Shown here: positions 33,153-41,399 of the stretch, one piece after another
How the letters are laid out: each line of letters starts with the position of its first letter
Position numbering within the stretch: the first letter of the stretch is position 1
Assembly (NCBI GenBank): GCA_002435595.1
Contig: DJBL01000091.1
Location: 1 to 64,000, forward strand
Length of the DNA: 64,000 nucleotides
Origin: Stenotrophomonas maltophilia
GTDB taxonomy: Bacteria; Pseudomonadota; Gammaproteobacteria; Xanthomonadales; Xanthomonadaceae
Direction of reading: 5' to 3'
Translations under genes and position numbers: made by a program
Notes under the pieces: generated by a model
Databases searched by the model: none
Told to the model about the DNA's origin: nothing
Seen by the model: the letters and a program-made list of their open reading frames with translations, nothing else

Positions 33153-33180
33153 ACCTTAGCAGTGCCGATTGGGTTGTCAA
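33153..33180 (-). promoter_or_regulatory. Candidate promoter of the dcw operon
   Basis: A perfect TTGACA (33180-33175, minus strand) is followed after 16 bases by TAAGGT (33158-33153). This would start transcription near 33146, about 75 bases before the mraZ start and just before the MraZ repeats. Confidence 0.6.
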
Positions 33181-33250
33181 CAACTTTGCGAGCGGGAAAT
33201 CACTTTGAACATCAAGGGCTTGCAGCAATGTTTAGAGACTTGTTCAAGGC

Positions 33251-33259
33251 TTATCCACA
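33251..33259 (+). promoter_or_regulatory. Perfect DnaA box
   Basis: TTATCCACA is the consensus high-affinity DnaA site. It is the only one I found in the window. It lies about 70 bases upstream of the dcw promoter and close to a TCTCAA-TTT-TTGAGA inverted repeat at 33273-33287. The region around it is locally AT-rich. No further boxes are visible, so it is not an origin. Confidence 0.6.
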
Positions 33260-33396
33260 AGTTGCTGTTTCGTCTCAATTTTTGAGATTGGGGCGAAGTT
33301 CAGTCCTGTGTAGAGGGCGTGAAACATAGGCGCGTATTCATGCCAAGGCCCGTCGCCATTGGCCCTGGCTTGCGCAAACCCGGCACAATGCCGGCC

Positions 33397-34206
33397 ATGT
33401 GCCTGCTCGCCCTCGCCTGGAAAACCCACCCCCGCTGGCAGCTGGTCATGGCCGGCAACCGCGATGAGTTCCACGCCCGTCCCACCGCCCCGCTGGCGGC
33501 GTGGCCGGCCCCGGACCGCGGCGTCCTCGCCGGGCGCGACCTGCGCTCGGGCGGCACCTGGGCCGGGGTGGGCGCCGGGGGGCGGATGGCGGTGGTCACC
33601 AACGTGCGCGATCCGCTGGCCCGGCAGACCGGTCCTTCCCGCGGCGCGCTGGTCGCCGACTACCTGCGTGACGCCGCGCCGGCCGCCGATCTTGCCGATG
33701 CGCTCGGCACCCGCGCCGCCGGCTTCGCGCCGTTCAACCTGCTGCTGGCCGACCGCGACAGCTGCCAGTTCCTGGGCAACCACCCCCAGGCCCGGCAAGC
33801 GCTCGCGCCCGGCGTGCACGGCATGTCCAACGGCCCGCTCGATGCGCCGTGGCCCAAGACCGTGCGCTTGAATGCCGCGCTGCAGGCCTGGATCGCCCAC
33901 GGCAGCGACGACCTCCGTCCACTGTGGCAGGCCCTGGCCGATGAAACCCGGGCCGCCGACGGCGACCTGCCCGACACCGGGATCGGCCTGGAGCGCGAAC
34001 GCTGGTTGAGCGCGGCCTTCATCCGCAGCCCCGAGTACGGCACCCGCGCCAGCACGCTCATCGCGCTCGATGCCGAGGGCCGCGGCTTCATCCACGAGCG
34101 ACGGTTCGGGCCGGACGGCGGTTGCATCGGCGAGACCCGGCTGGCGGTCGGCCAGGGGCCGGTGCCGGGCATGGCCGGGGCCATATCGGATCCACCGCCC
34201 CTGTAA
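33397..34206 (+). CDS. NRDE (TANGO2-like) family protein
   Basis: The 269-residue product starts MCLLALAWKTHP, so Met removal would expose Cys2, conserved in this Ntn-hydrolase-like family. NRDE itself is present (MAGNRDEFHARPT, near residue 27), followed by GGTWAGVGAGGRMAVVTNVR. Eukaryotic TANGO2 is linked to heme trafficking, and bacterial members remain uncharacterised. The ATG at 33397 was chosen for the exposed Cys; an ATG three codons earlier is possible. It is divergent from mraZ and 24 bases upstream of rnpB. Confidence 0.88.
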   Translation: MCLLALAWKTHPRWQLVMAGNRDEFHARPTAPLAAWPAPDRGVLAGRDLRSGGTWAGVGAGGRMAVVTNVRDPLARQTGPSRGALVADYLRDAAPAADLADALGTRAAGFAPFNLLLADRDSCQFLGNHPQARQALAPGVHGMSNGPLDAPWPKTVRLNAALQAWIAHGSDDLRPLWQALADETRAADGDLPDTGIGLERERWLSAAFIRSPEYGTRASTLIALDAEGRGFIHERRFGPDGGCIGETRLAVGQGPVPGMAGAISDPPPL

Positions 34207-34230
34207 CCGGGCGGATGTGCGAAAATGCGC

Positions 34231-34588
34231 GCGGCGGAGTCGGCCAGACAGTCGCGTCATCCCTTGCGGATGCCGAGGAAAGTCCGGGCTCCATAGGGCA
34301 AGGTGCCAGGTAACGCCTGGGCGGCGCGAGCCGACGGAAAGTGCAACAGAAAGATACCGCCTACGTTTCCTTCGGGAAGCCGGTAAGGGTGAAATGGTGC
34401 GGTAAGAGCGCACCGCGAGTCTGGCAACAGACCGGCACGGCAAACCCCACCTGGAGCAAGACCAAATAGGGACCTAATGGCGTGGCCCGCGTCGGGTCCG
34501 GGTAGGTTGCTTGAGCGCTGCGGTGACGTAGCGCCTAGAAGAATGACTGTCCACGACAAAACCCGGCTTATCGGCCGGCTCCGCCGCT
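34231..34588 (+). ncRNA. rnpB: RNase P RNA (class A)
   Basis: Catalytic RNA that matures the 5' ends of tRNAs with protein C5. The terminal helix is clear: GCGGCGGAGTCGGCC at the 5' end pairs with GGCCGGCTCCGCCGC at the 3' end. The conserved GAGGAAAGTCCGGGCTCC lies near 34274, and GCCGGTAAGGGTGAAA lies near 34379 in the specificity region. The universal AGAA-GAATGACTGTCC box precedes the 3' end at about 34539-34554. A T-run follows immediately. Confidence 0.97.
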
Positions 34589-34639
34589 TTTTTCGTCATG
34601 ACGAAAAAAGCCCCAAGGTTTGCAGCGCAAACCTTGGGG
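34586..34639. terminator. Two abutting perfect palindromes after rnpB
   Basis: The first, 34586-34611, is a perfect 26-base palindrome (arms GCTTTTTTCGTCA and its complement). The second, 34611-34639, pairs CCCCAAGGTTTG with CAAACCTTGGGG around a 5-base loop. Together with the RNA's own terminal helix and T-run, they can stop transcription from both sides. A third hairpin at 34680-34700 (GCCCCCTT/AAGGGGGC) follows. Confidence 0.7.
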
Positions 34640-34747
34640 CCCGGGCCACCAGCGCCCAATTCCCCGCGGCTGTCGCCGCGCCCCCTTTACCAAAGGGGGC
34701 TGTGCCTCCAGACGGTGGCATGGGGCTGCATTCAACCTGCACATTTG

Positions 34748-34837
34748 GTAGAGCCACCCCGTGGGTGGCTGCCGTTCGTTCGGCATCGCGTGCAGCCACC
34801 CGTGGGCGCATGCCAGCCACCCATGGGGTGGCTCTAC
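34748..34837. repeat. SMAG-type (GTAG) repeat pair with an internal third copy
   Basis: 34748-34772 begins GTAGAGCCACCCCGTGGGTGG. 34812-34837 is its near reverse complement and ends GGTGGCTCTAC. Between them 34791-34810 is a further partial copy (GCAGCCACCCGTGGG). It ends 5 bases before the rsmI stop and fills the space between rnpB and rsmI with structured sequence. Confidence 0.85.
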
Positions 34838-34841
34838 CGTG

Positions 34842-35663
34842 TCAGGTGCCGTAGAGGGCCTTGCGGGGGGCGCCGGTCAGTTCGGCGGCGAGCTTGGCGG
34901 CGGTCGAGGGCGGGAGGTGTTCGCTGAGCTTGGCGTACATGCGGCGGCCGGCCGCCAGCTGTGCCTGCGCGTCGTCGGCGGCGCCCTGCACCATCACCAC
35001 GAACTCGCCCTTGCGCTGGTTGTCGTCGGCTTCCACCTGCGCCAGCAACGAGGCAAGGGTGCCGTCGAGCACGGTTTCAAACAGCTTGGTCAGTTCGCGC
35101 GCCAGCACCGCCGGGCGCTCGGCGCCAAACGTGGCCACCATGTCGGCCAGCGATTCGGTGATGCGGTGCGAGGATTCGTAGAACACCAGCGTGCGGGTTT
35201 CGGCCGCCAGGCCCTGCAGGCGCTCGCGCCGGCCCGAGCCTTTGGCCGGCAGGAAACCTTCGAAGGTGAAGCGGTCGCTGGGCAGCCCGGCCACGCTCAG
35301 CGCGGCGATCGCCGCGCAGGCACCCGGCACCGGGCTGACCCGGATGCCTGCCTCGCGCGCCGCGCGCACCAGCCGATAGCCCGGATCGCTCACCAGCGGC
35401 GTGCCCGCATCGCTGACCAGGGCCAGCGATTGGCCGGCCTGCAGCCGCGCCACGATGCGCTGCGCCAACGCCTCCTCGTTGTGGTCGTGCAGGGCCACCA
35501 ACGGCTGCTGGATGCCGAAGTGCGCCAACAGCTGGCCGCTGCGGCGGGTGTCCTCGGCGCAGATCGCCGCCACCGAGCGCAGCACCTCCTGCGCCCGCGG
35601 CGTCAGGTCGGCCAGGTTGCCGATCGGGGTGGCAACGACATACAGCGTGGGGACAGCACTCAT
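34842..35663 (-). CDS. rsmI: 16S rRNA 2'-O-methyltransferase of C1402
   Basis: SAM-dependent tetrapyrrole-methylase-fold enzyme that methylates the ribose of C1402 in 16S rRNA. The 273-residue product starts with TLYVVATPIGNLADLTPRA near residue 6. It has AEDTRRSGQLL, the GTPLVSDPG loop near 93, and VPGACAAIAALSVAGLP. It is divergent from lpoA, which is also its neighbour in E. coli, and convergent with rnpB. Confidence 0.97.
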   Translation of the reverse strand: MSAVPTLYVVATPIGNLADLTPRAQEVLRSVAAICAEDTRRSGQLLAHFGIQQPLVALHDHNEEALAQRIVARLQAGQSLALVSDAGTPLVSDPGYRLVRAAREAGIRVSPVPGACAAIAALSVAGLPSDRFTFEGFLPAKGSGRRERLQGLAAETRTLVFYESSHRITESLADMVATFGAERPAVLARELTKLFETVLDGTLASLLAQVEADDNQRKGEFVVMVQGAADDAQAQLAAGRRMYAKLSEHLPPSTAAKLAAELTGAPRKALYGT

Positions 35664-35743
35664 CGCAACGGCACTCGTGGGTCAAGGGTAGAATCGTACC
35701 GTTCCCCGGCCACGGCCGCTGCCCCCATCGAATGGACCTGATC

Positions 35744-37465
35744 ATGAACAAGCCCGTCGCACGGATCTCCGCCCTGTCGTTGTCGCTGCTGCTGATGGCC
35801 GGCTGCGCCACGACGAGCCTGACCAGCGCGCCCGAATCGCCGGCCCAGGCGCAGGCGCTGGCGCTGATCGATCAGGGCAAGCCGCGCGACGCCGCCGTGC
35901 AGCTGGAAGCACTGGCCAACACGCTCAAGGGCAGCGCCCGCGCCGCCGCACTGGCCGATGCCGCCTTTGCCTGGCACGAGGCCGGCGACACCGCCCGCGC
36001 CCGCAGCCTGCTGGCCCAGGTCACCGCCCGCCAGCTCAGCGGCGCCAGCCTGCAGCGCTTCCACCTCACCACCGCCGAACTGGCGCTGGCCGACAAGCAG
36101 CCGGCGCAGGCGCTGGCCGCGCTGAAGGAATCGTCGGACACGGTGGCACCGCAGCTGCGCACGCGCTGGCAGCTGGCCCGGGCCGATGCCCTGCTCGCCA
36201 GCGGCGACATCGTCGGTGCCGCGCAGGAACGCGCCCGCGCGCACGCCGCGCTCACCGGCAAGGCGCGCAGCGACAACCAGCAGGCCATCGCCGGCCTGCT
36301 CGGCAGCCTGGACGATGCCACCCTGCGCAGCCGCGCCGCCGCACTGCCGGCCAACGAGCCGCTGTACAACTTCGCCGGGCGCGCGCTGATCGCCCGCGGC
36401 CTGCCGCTGCCGCGCCCGTTCGATCGCGAACAGGCCACCCAGTTCGACACCAGCAAGCGCGCCCCCGCCGCCCGCGATGGCTATCGCCCGCCAGTGAAGA
36501 TGGCGGTGCTGTTGCCGCTCAGCGGTCGCCTGGCCACGGCCGCACAGCCGGTGCGCGATGGCCTGCTCAGCGGCTACTACGGCGAGAGCCGCCAGCGCCC
36601 GGACATCCAGTTCATCGATACCGCCGGTACCGCCGCCGGTGCCGTGGCCGCCTATGACAAGGCCGTCACCGCCGGCGTGGACTTCATCGTCGGCCCGCTC
36701 GGCCGCGACGAGGTCGATGCGGTGTTCGGCCGCGCCCAGCTGCCGGTGCCGGTGCTGGCACTGAACCGGGGCAAGAGCAGCCCGCCCTCGGGCAGCGCCG
36801 GTTTCTCGCTGGCCCCGGAAGACGACGGCATCATCGCCGCCGAATACCTGCGTGGACGCGAGCGCAGCAAGGTGCTGGTGGTCCACAGCAATGACGACAA
36901 CGGCCGCCGCGCCGCCGCCGCCTTCCGCGAGCGCTTTACCCAGCGCGGCGGCCAGGTGGTGGCCACGCTCGGGGTGAACGAAGCGGTGGGCGACATCGGC
37001 GCACAGATCCGCGCTGCCGGCGCGGTTGACGGCGTGCTGCTGGCGGTCAAGGCCCCGCAGGGGCGTGCACTGGCGCCGCAGCTGGCCCTGGCCGGTGCCG
37101 GCGGTGCCACCCGCGTGGGCACCTCCCAGCTCACCATCGGCGCCGGCAAGGCCGAGGAAGACATGGCGCTGGACGGCATCGTCTACCCCAACGAGGCCTG
37201 GAACGTCCGCGGCGTGCCGGGCCTGCCCTCGGCCAGCACCGCCGGGCAGATCCTGCCCAGCGCGCGCGGCGCCTCCGGCCGCCTGTTCGCCTTCGGTTTC
37301 GATGCGTGGAAGATCAGCGCCTACCTGGACAAGATGGCCAACGAAGGCGGCCTGGAAGGCGCCACCGGCACGCTGTTCCTGGACAGCAACGGCAACGTGC
37401 TCCGGGTCCCGGCCTGGTCGACCTTCAGCGGCGGCCGGCCGATGCCGATCGCCACCGCCAACTGA
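35744..37465 (+). CDS. lpoA: Outer-membrane lipoprotein activator of penicillin-binding proteins (LpoA-like)
   Basis: Lipoprotein that reaches through the periplasm to activate PBP1A. The 573-residue product has a lipoprotein signal with lipobox LMAGC (Cys21). A TPR-rich N-terminal domain (about residues 30-230) follows, then a periplasmic-binding-like C-terminal domain (about 250-570) starting [18 protein letters not shown]. The ATG at 35744 gives a standard signal; one four codons upstream is possible. A TAGAAT at 35689-35694 may be its -10 element. Order with rsmI and yraN matches E. coli. Confidence 0.93.
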   Translation: MNKPVARISALSLSLLLMAGCATTSLTSAPESPAQAQALALIDQGKPRDAAVQLEALANTLKGSARAAALADAAFAWHEAGDTARARSLLAQVTARQLSGASLQRFHLTTAELALADKQPAQALAALKESSDTVAPQLRTRWQLARADALLASGDIVGAAQERARAHAALTGKARSDNQQAIAGLLGSLDDATLRSRAAALPANEPLYNFAGRALIARGLPLPRPFDREQATQFDTSKRAPAARDGYRPPVKMAVLLPLSGRLATAAQPVRDGLLSGYYGESRQRPDIQFIDTAGTAAGAVAAYDKAVTAGVDFIVGPLGRDEVDAVFGRAQLPVPVLALNRGKSSPPSGSAGFSLAPEDDGIIAAEYLRGRERSKVLVVHSNDDNGRRAAAAFRERFTQRGGQVVATLGVNEAVGDIGAQIRAAGAVDGVLLAVKAPQGRALAPQLALAGAGGATRVGTSQLTIGAGKAEEDMALDGIVYPNEAWNVRGVPGLPSASTAGQILPSARGASGRLFAFGFDAWKISAYLDKMANEGGLEGATGTLFLDSNGNVLRVPAWSTFSGGRPMPIATAN

Positions 37466-37469
37466 GCCG

Positions 37470-37838
37470 GTGCCAACCGCGCGGGCACGGCGGGGCGCGG
37501 CGGTGGAAGCGGCCGCGCAGGCTTACCTGCACACCGCCGGGCTGAGCCCGGTCAGCCGCAACGCGCGGTATCGCGGCGGTGAGCTGGACCTGATCATGCG
37601 CGACGGCGACACCACCGTGTTCGTCGAAGTGCGGTACCGCGCCACGGCCGGCTTCGGCGGCGGCGCGGCCTCGGTGGACCTGCGCAAGCGACGCAAGCTG
37701 GTGTTGGCCGCACAGTTGTTCCTGGCCGCGCATCCGGCGCTGGCCAACCGTCCCTGCCGGTTCGATGTGGTCGAGGCCAGCGGCGACCCGCCGCAGCTGA
37801 CCTGGCTGCGCGATGCCTTCCGGCTGGAGGATTGCTGA
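37470..37838 (+). CDS. yraN: UPF0102/YraN endonuclease-like protein
   Basis: The 122-residue product has the family core [27 protein letters not shown] near residues 31-57. This is a restriction-endonuclease-like fold with Glu, Asp and Glu-x-Arg in place. The biological role of YraN is not settled. The GTG at 37470 lies 4 bases after the lpoA stop and starts just ahead of the conserved [13 protein letters not shown] helix. The next gene overlaps its stop (TGATG). Confidence 0.92.
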   Translation: MPTARARRGAAVEAAAQAYLHTAGLSPVSRNARYRGGELDLIMRDGDTTVFVEVRYRATAGFGGGAASVDLRKRRKLVLAAQLFLAAHPALANRPCRFDVVEASGDPPQLTWLRDAFRLEDC

Positions 37839-38377
37839 TGCCCAGCATTTTCACCCACGCGGCCATCCCGCTGGCGTTGTGGTGCGCGGCCGATCGTGGC
37901 CGCATCGCCACGCCGCTGCTGGCCGCCGGCGTGGTCGCGGCGATGCTGCCCGATGCCGACGTGCTGGCCTTCGCCCTGCATATCCCCTATGCCGACAGCT
38001 TCGGCCATCGCGGCGCCAGTCATTCGATCCTGTTTGCCACGCTGTTGGCGGCGCTGGCCGCGCTGCTGCGCACGCGCCTGCACGCCACGGCGGTGCAGGC
38101 GGCGGCATTCGTGGGCATCAGTGCGTTGTCGCACCCGCTGCTGGATGCGCTCACCTCGGGTGGGCTCGGGGTGGCGCTGTGGTGGCCGTGGAGCGGCGAG
38201 CGTCTGTTCGCCCCGTGGCGACCGATCCGCGTATCGCCGTTCGCCGGGCAGTTCTTCAGCGCGCGCGGGCTGGCCACCGTTCTCTCTGAACTGCGCTGGG
38301 TGTGGCTGCCGCTGGCCGCCGCCGTGATCGGCTGGAGGTTGATCCAACGCGCCCCTGTACTCCCCCGGAACCCATGA
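37838..38377 (+). CDS. YdjM-type inner-membrane metal-dependent hydrolase
   Basis: The 179-residue membrane protein resembles the LexA-regulated, membrane-bound hydrolase family of E. coli YdjM. It begins [14 protein letters not shown] and has the metal-binding DADVLAF and HRGASHSILFA motifs, then SHPLLDALTSGG near residue 98, with several membrane spans. The substrate is unknown. Start and upstream stop share one base, and its own stop overlaps the next start, so it is the third gene of a tight operon. No LexA box was noticed. Confidence 0.88.
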   Translation: MPSIFTHAAIPLALWCAADRGRIATPLLAAGVVAAMLPDADVLAFALHIPYADSFGHRGASHSILFATLLAALAALLRTRLHATAVQAAAFVGISALSHPLLDALTSGGLGVALWWPWSGERLFAPWRPIRVSPFAGQFFSARGLATVLSELRWVWLPLAAAVIGWRLIQRAPVLPRNP

Positions 38378-39768
38378 TGTCGACCGCCACCGCCCTGCCT
38401 GCCCACTTCCTTTCCACCGTGCACGCGCTGCTGGGCGAGGACGGCTGGCGCACCGATCCGGCCGCGCTGGCTGCCCACGCGCAGGACAACTCTTGGCGCA
38501 GCCAGCTGCCGCTCGGCGTGGCCTTCCCGGCCGACCGCGAGCAGGTGGTGGCGCTGGTGCGTGCCTGCCGCGCGCATCACGTGGCGCTGGTGGCGCGTGG
38601 CGCCGGCACCGGCACCACCGGCGCGGCCGTGCCGGTCAACGGCAGCATCGTGCTCTCGTTCGCGCGCATGGCGCGCATCCTCGACATCCAGCCCGGCAAC
38701 CGCTGCGCGGTGGTCGAACCGGGCGTGCTCAACGGCGACCTGCAGCAGGCGCTGATGCCGCACGGCCTGTTCTGGGCACCGGACCCGTCCAGCGCGGAGA
38801 TCTGCAGCATCGGCGGCAACCTGGCCTGCAATGCCGGCGGCCCGCGCGCGGTGAAGTACGGCACCAGCCGCGACAATGTACTCGGCCTGGTAGCGGTGAC
38901 CGGCGCGGGCGAGCTGATCCAGTGTGGCGGCGCCTACACCAAGGACGCCACCGGCTACGACCTCACCCACCTGCTGGTGGGTAGCGAAGGCACCCTGGCG
39001 CTGATCGTGGAGGCAACGCTCAAGCTGACGCCGCTACCGGTCAGCCAGGCCGGCCTGCGCGTGCTGTACCGCGATGCCGATGCCGCCGCCGCCGCCGTGT
39101 CGCGCCTGATGTCGCAACCGGTGGTGCCCACGCGACTGGAGTTCATGGACGCGCGCAGCCTGGAGCTGCTGCGCCGCAATGGTGCCGAGGTACCCGAGGC
39201 GGGCGCGATGCTGCTGGTGGAAGCCGACGGCGACCACGACACCCTGCCCTACCTGCTGCAGGCGCTGGCGACTGCCGCCGAGGGTGACGGCATGATCGCG
39301 CTGGACGTGGCCATGGAAGGGGCCGCGCGCGAAAAGCTGTGGGCTGCGCGCAAGGCGCTGTCGCCCGCGCTGCGCAGCATCGCCCCGGGCAAGATCAACG
39401 AAGACGTGGTGGTGCCGGTCTCGCGCATTCCCGACCTGGTCGCTGGGGTGCAGGCGTTGGCGCGCGAGTACACGCTCACCATCGTCACCTTCGGCCATGC
39501 CGGTAACGGCAACCTGCACGTCAACATCCTCTACCACCCGGACGACGCCGACGAAAACGCACGGGCGCAGGCGGCACTGCCGAAGATTTTCGCACTGACG
39601 CTGGCGCTGGGCGGCACGTTGTCGGGTGAGCACGGCATTGGCCTGGCCAAGCGCGACTTCATGGCGCAGGCGTTCAGCCCGGCCACGTTGGCGGCGATGC
39701 GGGCGATCAAGCTGGCGCTGGACCCTGACGGCATCCTCAATCCGGGCAAGGTGCTGCCGCCGGCTTAG
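38374..39768 (+). CDS. FAD-linked oxidase of the glycolate/D-lactate dehydrogenase family
   Basis: The 464-residue product has an N-terminal FAD-binding PCMH domain (VARGAGTGTTGAAVP near residue 77, SSAEICSIGGNLACNAGGPR near 146). The GlcD-type C-terminal domain has FGHAGNGNLHVNIL and SGEHGIGLAKRDFM. It should oxidise a 2-hydroxy acid such as glycolate, D-lactate or D-2-hydroxyglutarate; sequence alone does not decide which. No partner subunits (GlcE, GlcF) are adjacent. Its start overlaps the preceding stop, and its end overlaps the convergent adhesin gene by 4 bases. Confidence 0.9.
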   Translation: MMSTATALPAHFLSTVHALLGEDGWRTDPAALAAHAQDNSWRSQLPLGVAFPADREQVVALVRACRAHHVALVARGAGTGTTGAAVPVNGSIVLSFARMARILDIQPGNRCAVVEPGVLNGDLQQALMPHGLFWAPDPSSAEICSIGGNLACNAGGPRAVKYGTSRDNVLGLVAVTGAGELIQCGGAYTKDATGYDLTHLLVGSEGTLALIVEATLKLTPLPVSQAGLRVLYRDADAAAAAVSRLMSQPVVPTRLEFMDARSLELLRRNGAEVPEAGAMLLVEADGDHDTLPYLLQALATAAEGDGMIALDVAMEGAAREKLWAARKALSPALRSIAPGKINEDVVVPVSRIPDLVAGVQALAREYTLTIVTFGHAGNGNLHVNILYHPDDADENARAQAALPKIFALTLALGGTLSGEHGIGLAKRDFMAQAFSPATLAAMRAIKLALDPDGILNPGKVLPPA

Positions 39769-40859
39769 CGGTAGGTGGCGGTCAACACCGCTTCCCCAAC
39801 GATCTGGCCCGGTTGAAGGGGATCGCTCGTGCGGACATAGCGCGCGGTGAAGGGAATGTCCTGGCTGCCCTTGCTGGACCCACCATGCCGCCACGACTGC
39901 CCGAACTGGACCGGGCTGCCATCGCGCAGCATCTCAACGCGCACGCCCCCCGCATCGGAACCAGATGCCGGTGCCAGCACGCTGCCGCGGTTGCCGGCGT
40001 CGTTCGCATCGGCCAGCACCATCTCGACGTCGATGTTCGCACTGGGGCAGCTCATGCTCATCACCACCGGCTTCTCGCCTGCATCGCTGCCGACCACGGC
40101 CAGCTGGTCGGCCGACACCGGATCAAGCGTACGCGCAGTGTCGCTCAGGGTGCAGGTCAGCACCGGCACATTCACCTCCAGCCGGATGTGATGCTGGATG
40201 CGCTGGCTCGGGTCGCTGTCGCTCCACGACGTAGCGGTGCCGAGATGGGTCATGGGAATGCTCTCCATCGCGCCACCGCGGAAGAACAACATCACATACA
40301 TATCCACGTCCAGCGGCTCGTCAGCGTTGGAGACGATGCCCTGATTCAGAAACGGTGCTCCCACCGTGACGGCGCGCTGGCTGGAGCGATGGTTGCTGTT
40401 ATGGCGGGTAGTTACCGAGTGCATGAAGCCAATCAATGGCGATCGAGGGCCCAGGCTGTAGACACTGTAGGTGCGGCCGTCCTCTGCAGCAATCTCGCGC
40501 TCGTATGTGAGACCGGTCAGCGGCAGATCGAGATGAAAGGCGCTCTGGCCAGCGTCACAACGAAAGGCGTCAACAACTCCCCCGTCCGAACGTGCGAGAA
40601 AGCGCCTGTCTGGCAAGTCCAGGTTCGGCATGGTCAGGCGGATGGTCATGTCCTGGTCGCCCGGGTTCAAGCGCACGCAGGCGGCGGAGGCCTGCGCGGC
40701 GCCGAACACGACGCTTAGCGCACAGACCAGGCGCAGCCACGACCGCAGCGTGCTGCCCCGCGCGGCGCCAGCAGGAAAGCCACCGCCATGACGGCACATC
40801 TCCGGGACAGCTCGACGGGCAGGCAGGATCATCCTTCGCAGTGGAATCACCCGGCTCAT
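39765..40859 (-). CDS. Fimbrial tip adhesin-like protein
   Basis: The 364-residue product has an unusually long N-terminus ending in a signal peptide (LVCALSVVFGAAQASA, cut near residue 59). An N-terminal receptor-binding-like region of about 150 residues follows. A C-terminal pilin domain begins near VLTCTLSDTARTLDPV and ends in GQIVGEAVLTATYR, the strand used for donor-strand exchange. The two-domain size suggests an adhesin at the fibre tip. The ATG at 40859 overlaps the minor pilin stop; one at 40799 would shorten the leader. Confidence 0.85.
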   Translation of the reverse strand: MSRVIPLRRMILPARRAVPEMCRHGGGFPAGAARGSTLRSWLRLVCALSVVFGAAQASAACVRLNPGDQDMTIRLTMPNLDLPDRRFLARSDGGVVDAFRCDAGQSAFHLDLPLTGLTYEREIAAEDGRTYSVYSLGPRSPLIGFMHSVTTRHNSNHRSSQRAVTVGAPFLNQGIVSNADEPLDVDMYVMLFFRGGAMESIPMTHLGTATSWSDSDPSQRIQHHIRLEVNVPVLTCTLSDTARTLDPVSADQLAVVGSDAGEKPVVMSMSCPSANIDVEMVLADANDAGNRGSVLAPASGSDAGGVRVEMLRDGSPVQFGQSWRHGGSSKGSQDIPFTARYVRTSDPLQPGQIVGEAVLTATYR

Positions 40860-41362
40860 TCGTAGTCCGCAGTCACGACGATCTCGGCCTGCACCGCGCC
40901 GGCCGTCAGCCCGCCCGGCACCGGCAGGTAGTAACCCGCACGCAACGCATAGCTGGCCGACGCGCCGGTCACCGGCACGTCGATGCCGGTGTCACCGCGT
41001 TTGAGGTAGGTGTTGCCGGTGGCACCGGCCAGCAGGGCGATCGATACCCCGTCGGCCGCATCGGTGCTGGCGGTGTTCTTCCAGCGTGCGGCATCGCCAT
41101 CGGCGGCGGTACCGTCGAAGGACAACACCGCCTTGGTCACGCCCACGCAGCCGGTGAAATTCAACACGCCGGCCTTGAGCAGATTGTCGCCCTGGGTGAG
41201 GTCATTGGCCTTGACCGGGTCCAGCGTGATCGCCGGTGCAGCCAGCGTGCAGGTACCGGGCAGTACGCGGCCGCTGATGGTGAGGGTGGCGGTATCGGCG
41301 AACGTGGACGGGGCAACGCCCAGCAACGCGACGACCAGCACGATACGGTGGGAATTCGACAT
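40856..41362 (-). CDS. Minor fimbrial subunit
   Basis: The 168-residue product has a signal peptide (IVLVVALLGVAPSTFA) and a pilin domain with the usual cysteine pair (PGTCTLAAP and FTGCVG), ending AVQAEIVVTADYE. It would be secreted and assembled by the neighbouring chaperone and usher, probably as an adaptor next to the adhesin. AGGAG precedes the ATG at 41362. It lies 37 bases after the usher gene. Confidence 0.9.
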   Translation of the reverse strand: MSNSHRIVLVVALLGVAPSTFADTATLTISGRVLPGTCTLAAPAITLDPVKANDLTQGDNLLKAGVLNFTGCVGVTKAVLSFDGTAADGDAARWKNTASTDAADGVSIALLAGATGNTYLKRGDTGIDVPVTGASASYALRAGYYLPVPGGLTAGAVQAEIVVTADYE

Positions 41363-41399
41363 GGGACTGCTCCTGCAAAGGAAGGGCATGGGAGGAAGG

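Noticed and set aside
33181..33300. Replication origin near the DnaA box
   Set aside because: There is only one box, and no AT-rich repeats or dnaA/dnaN/gidA genes are nearby.
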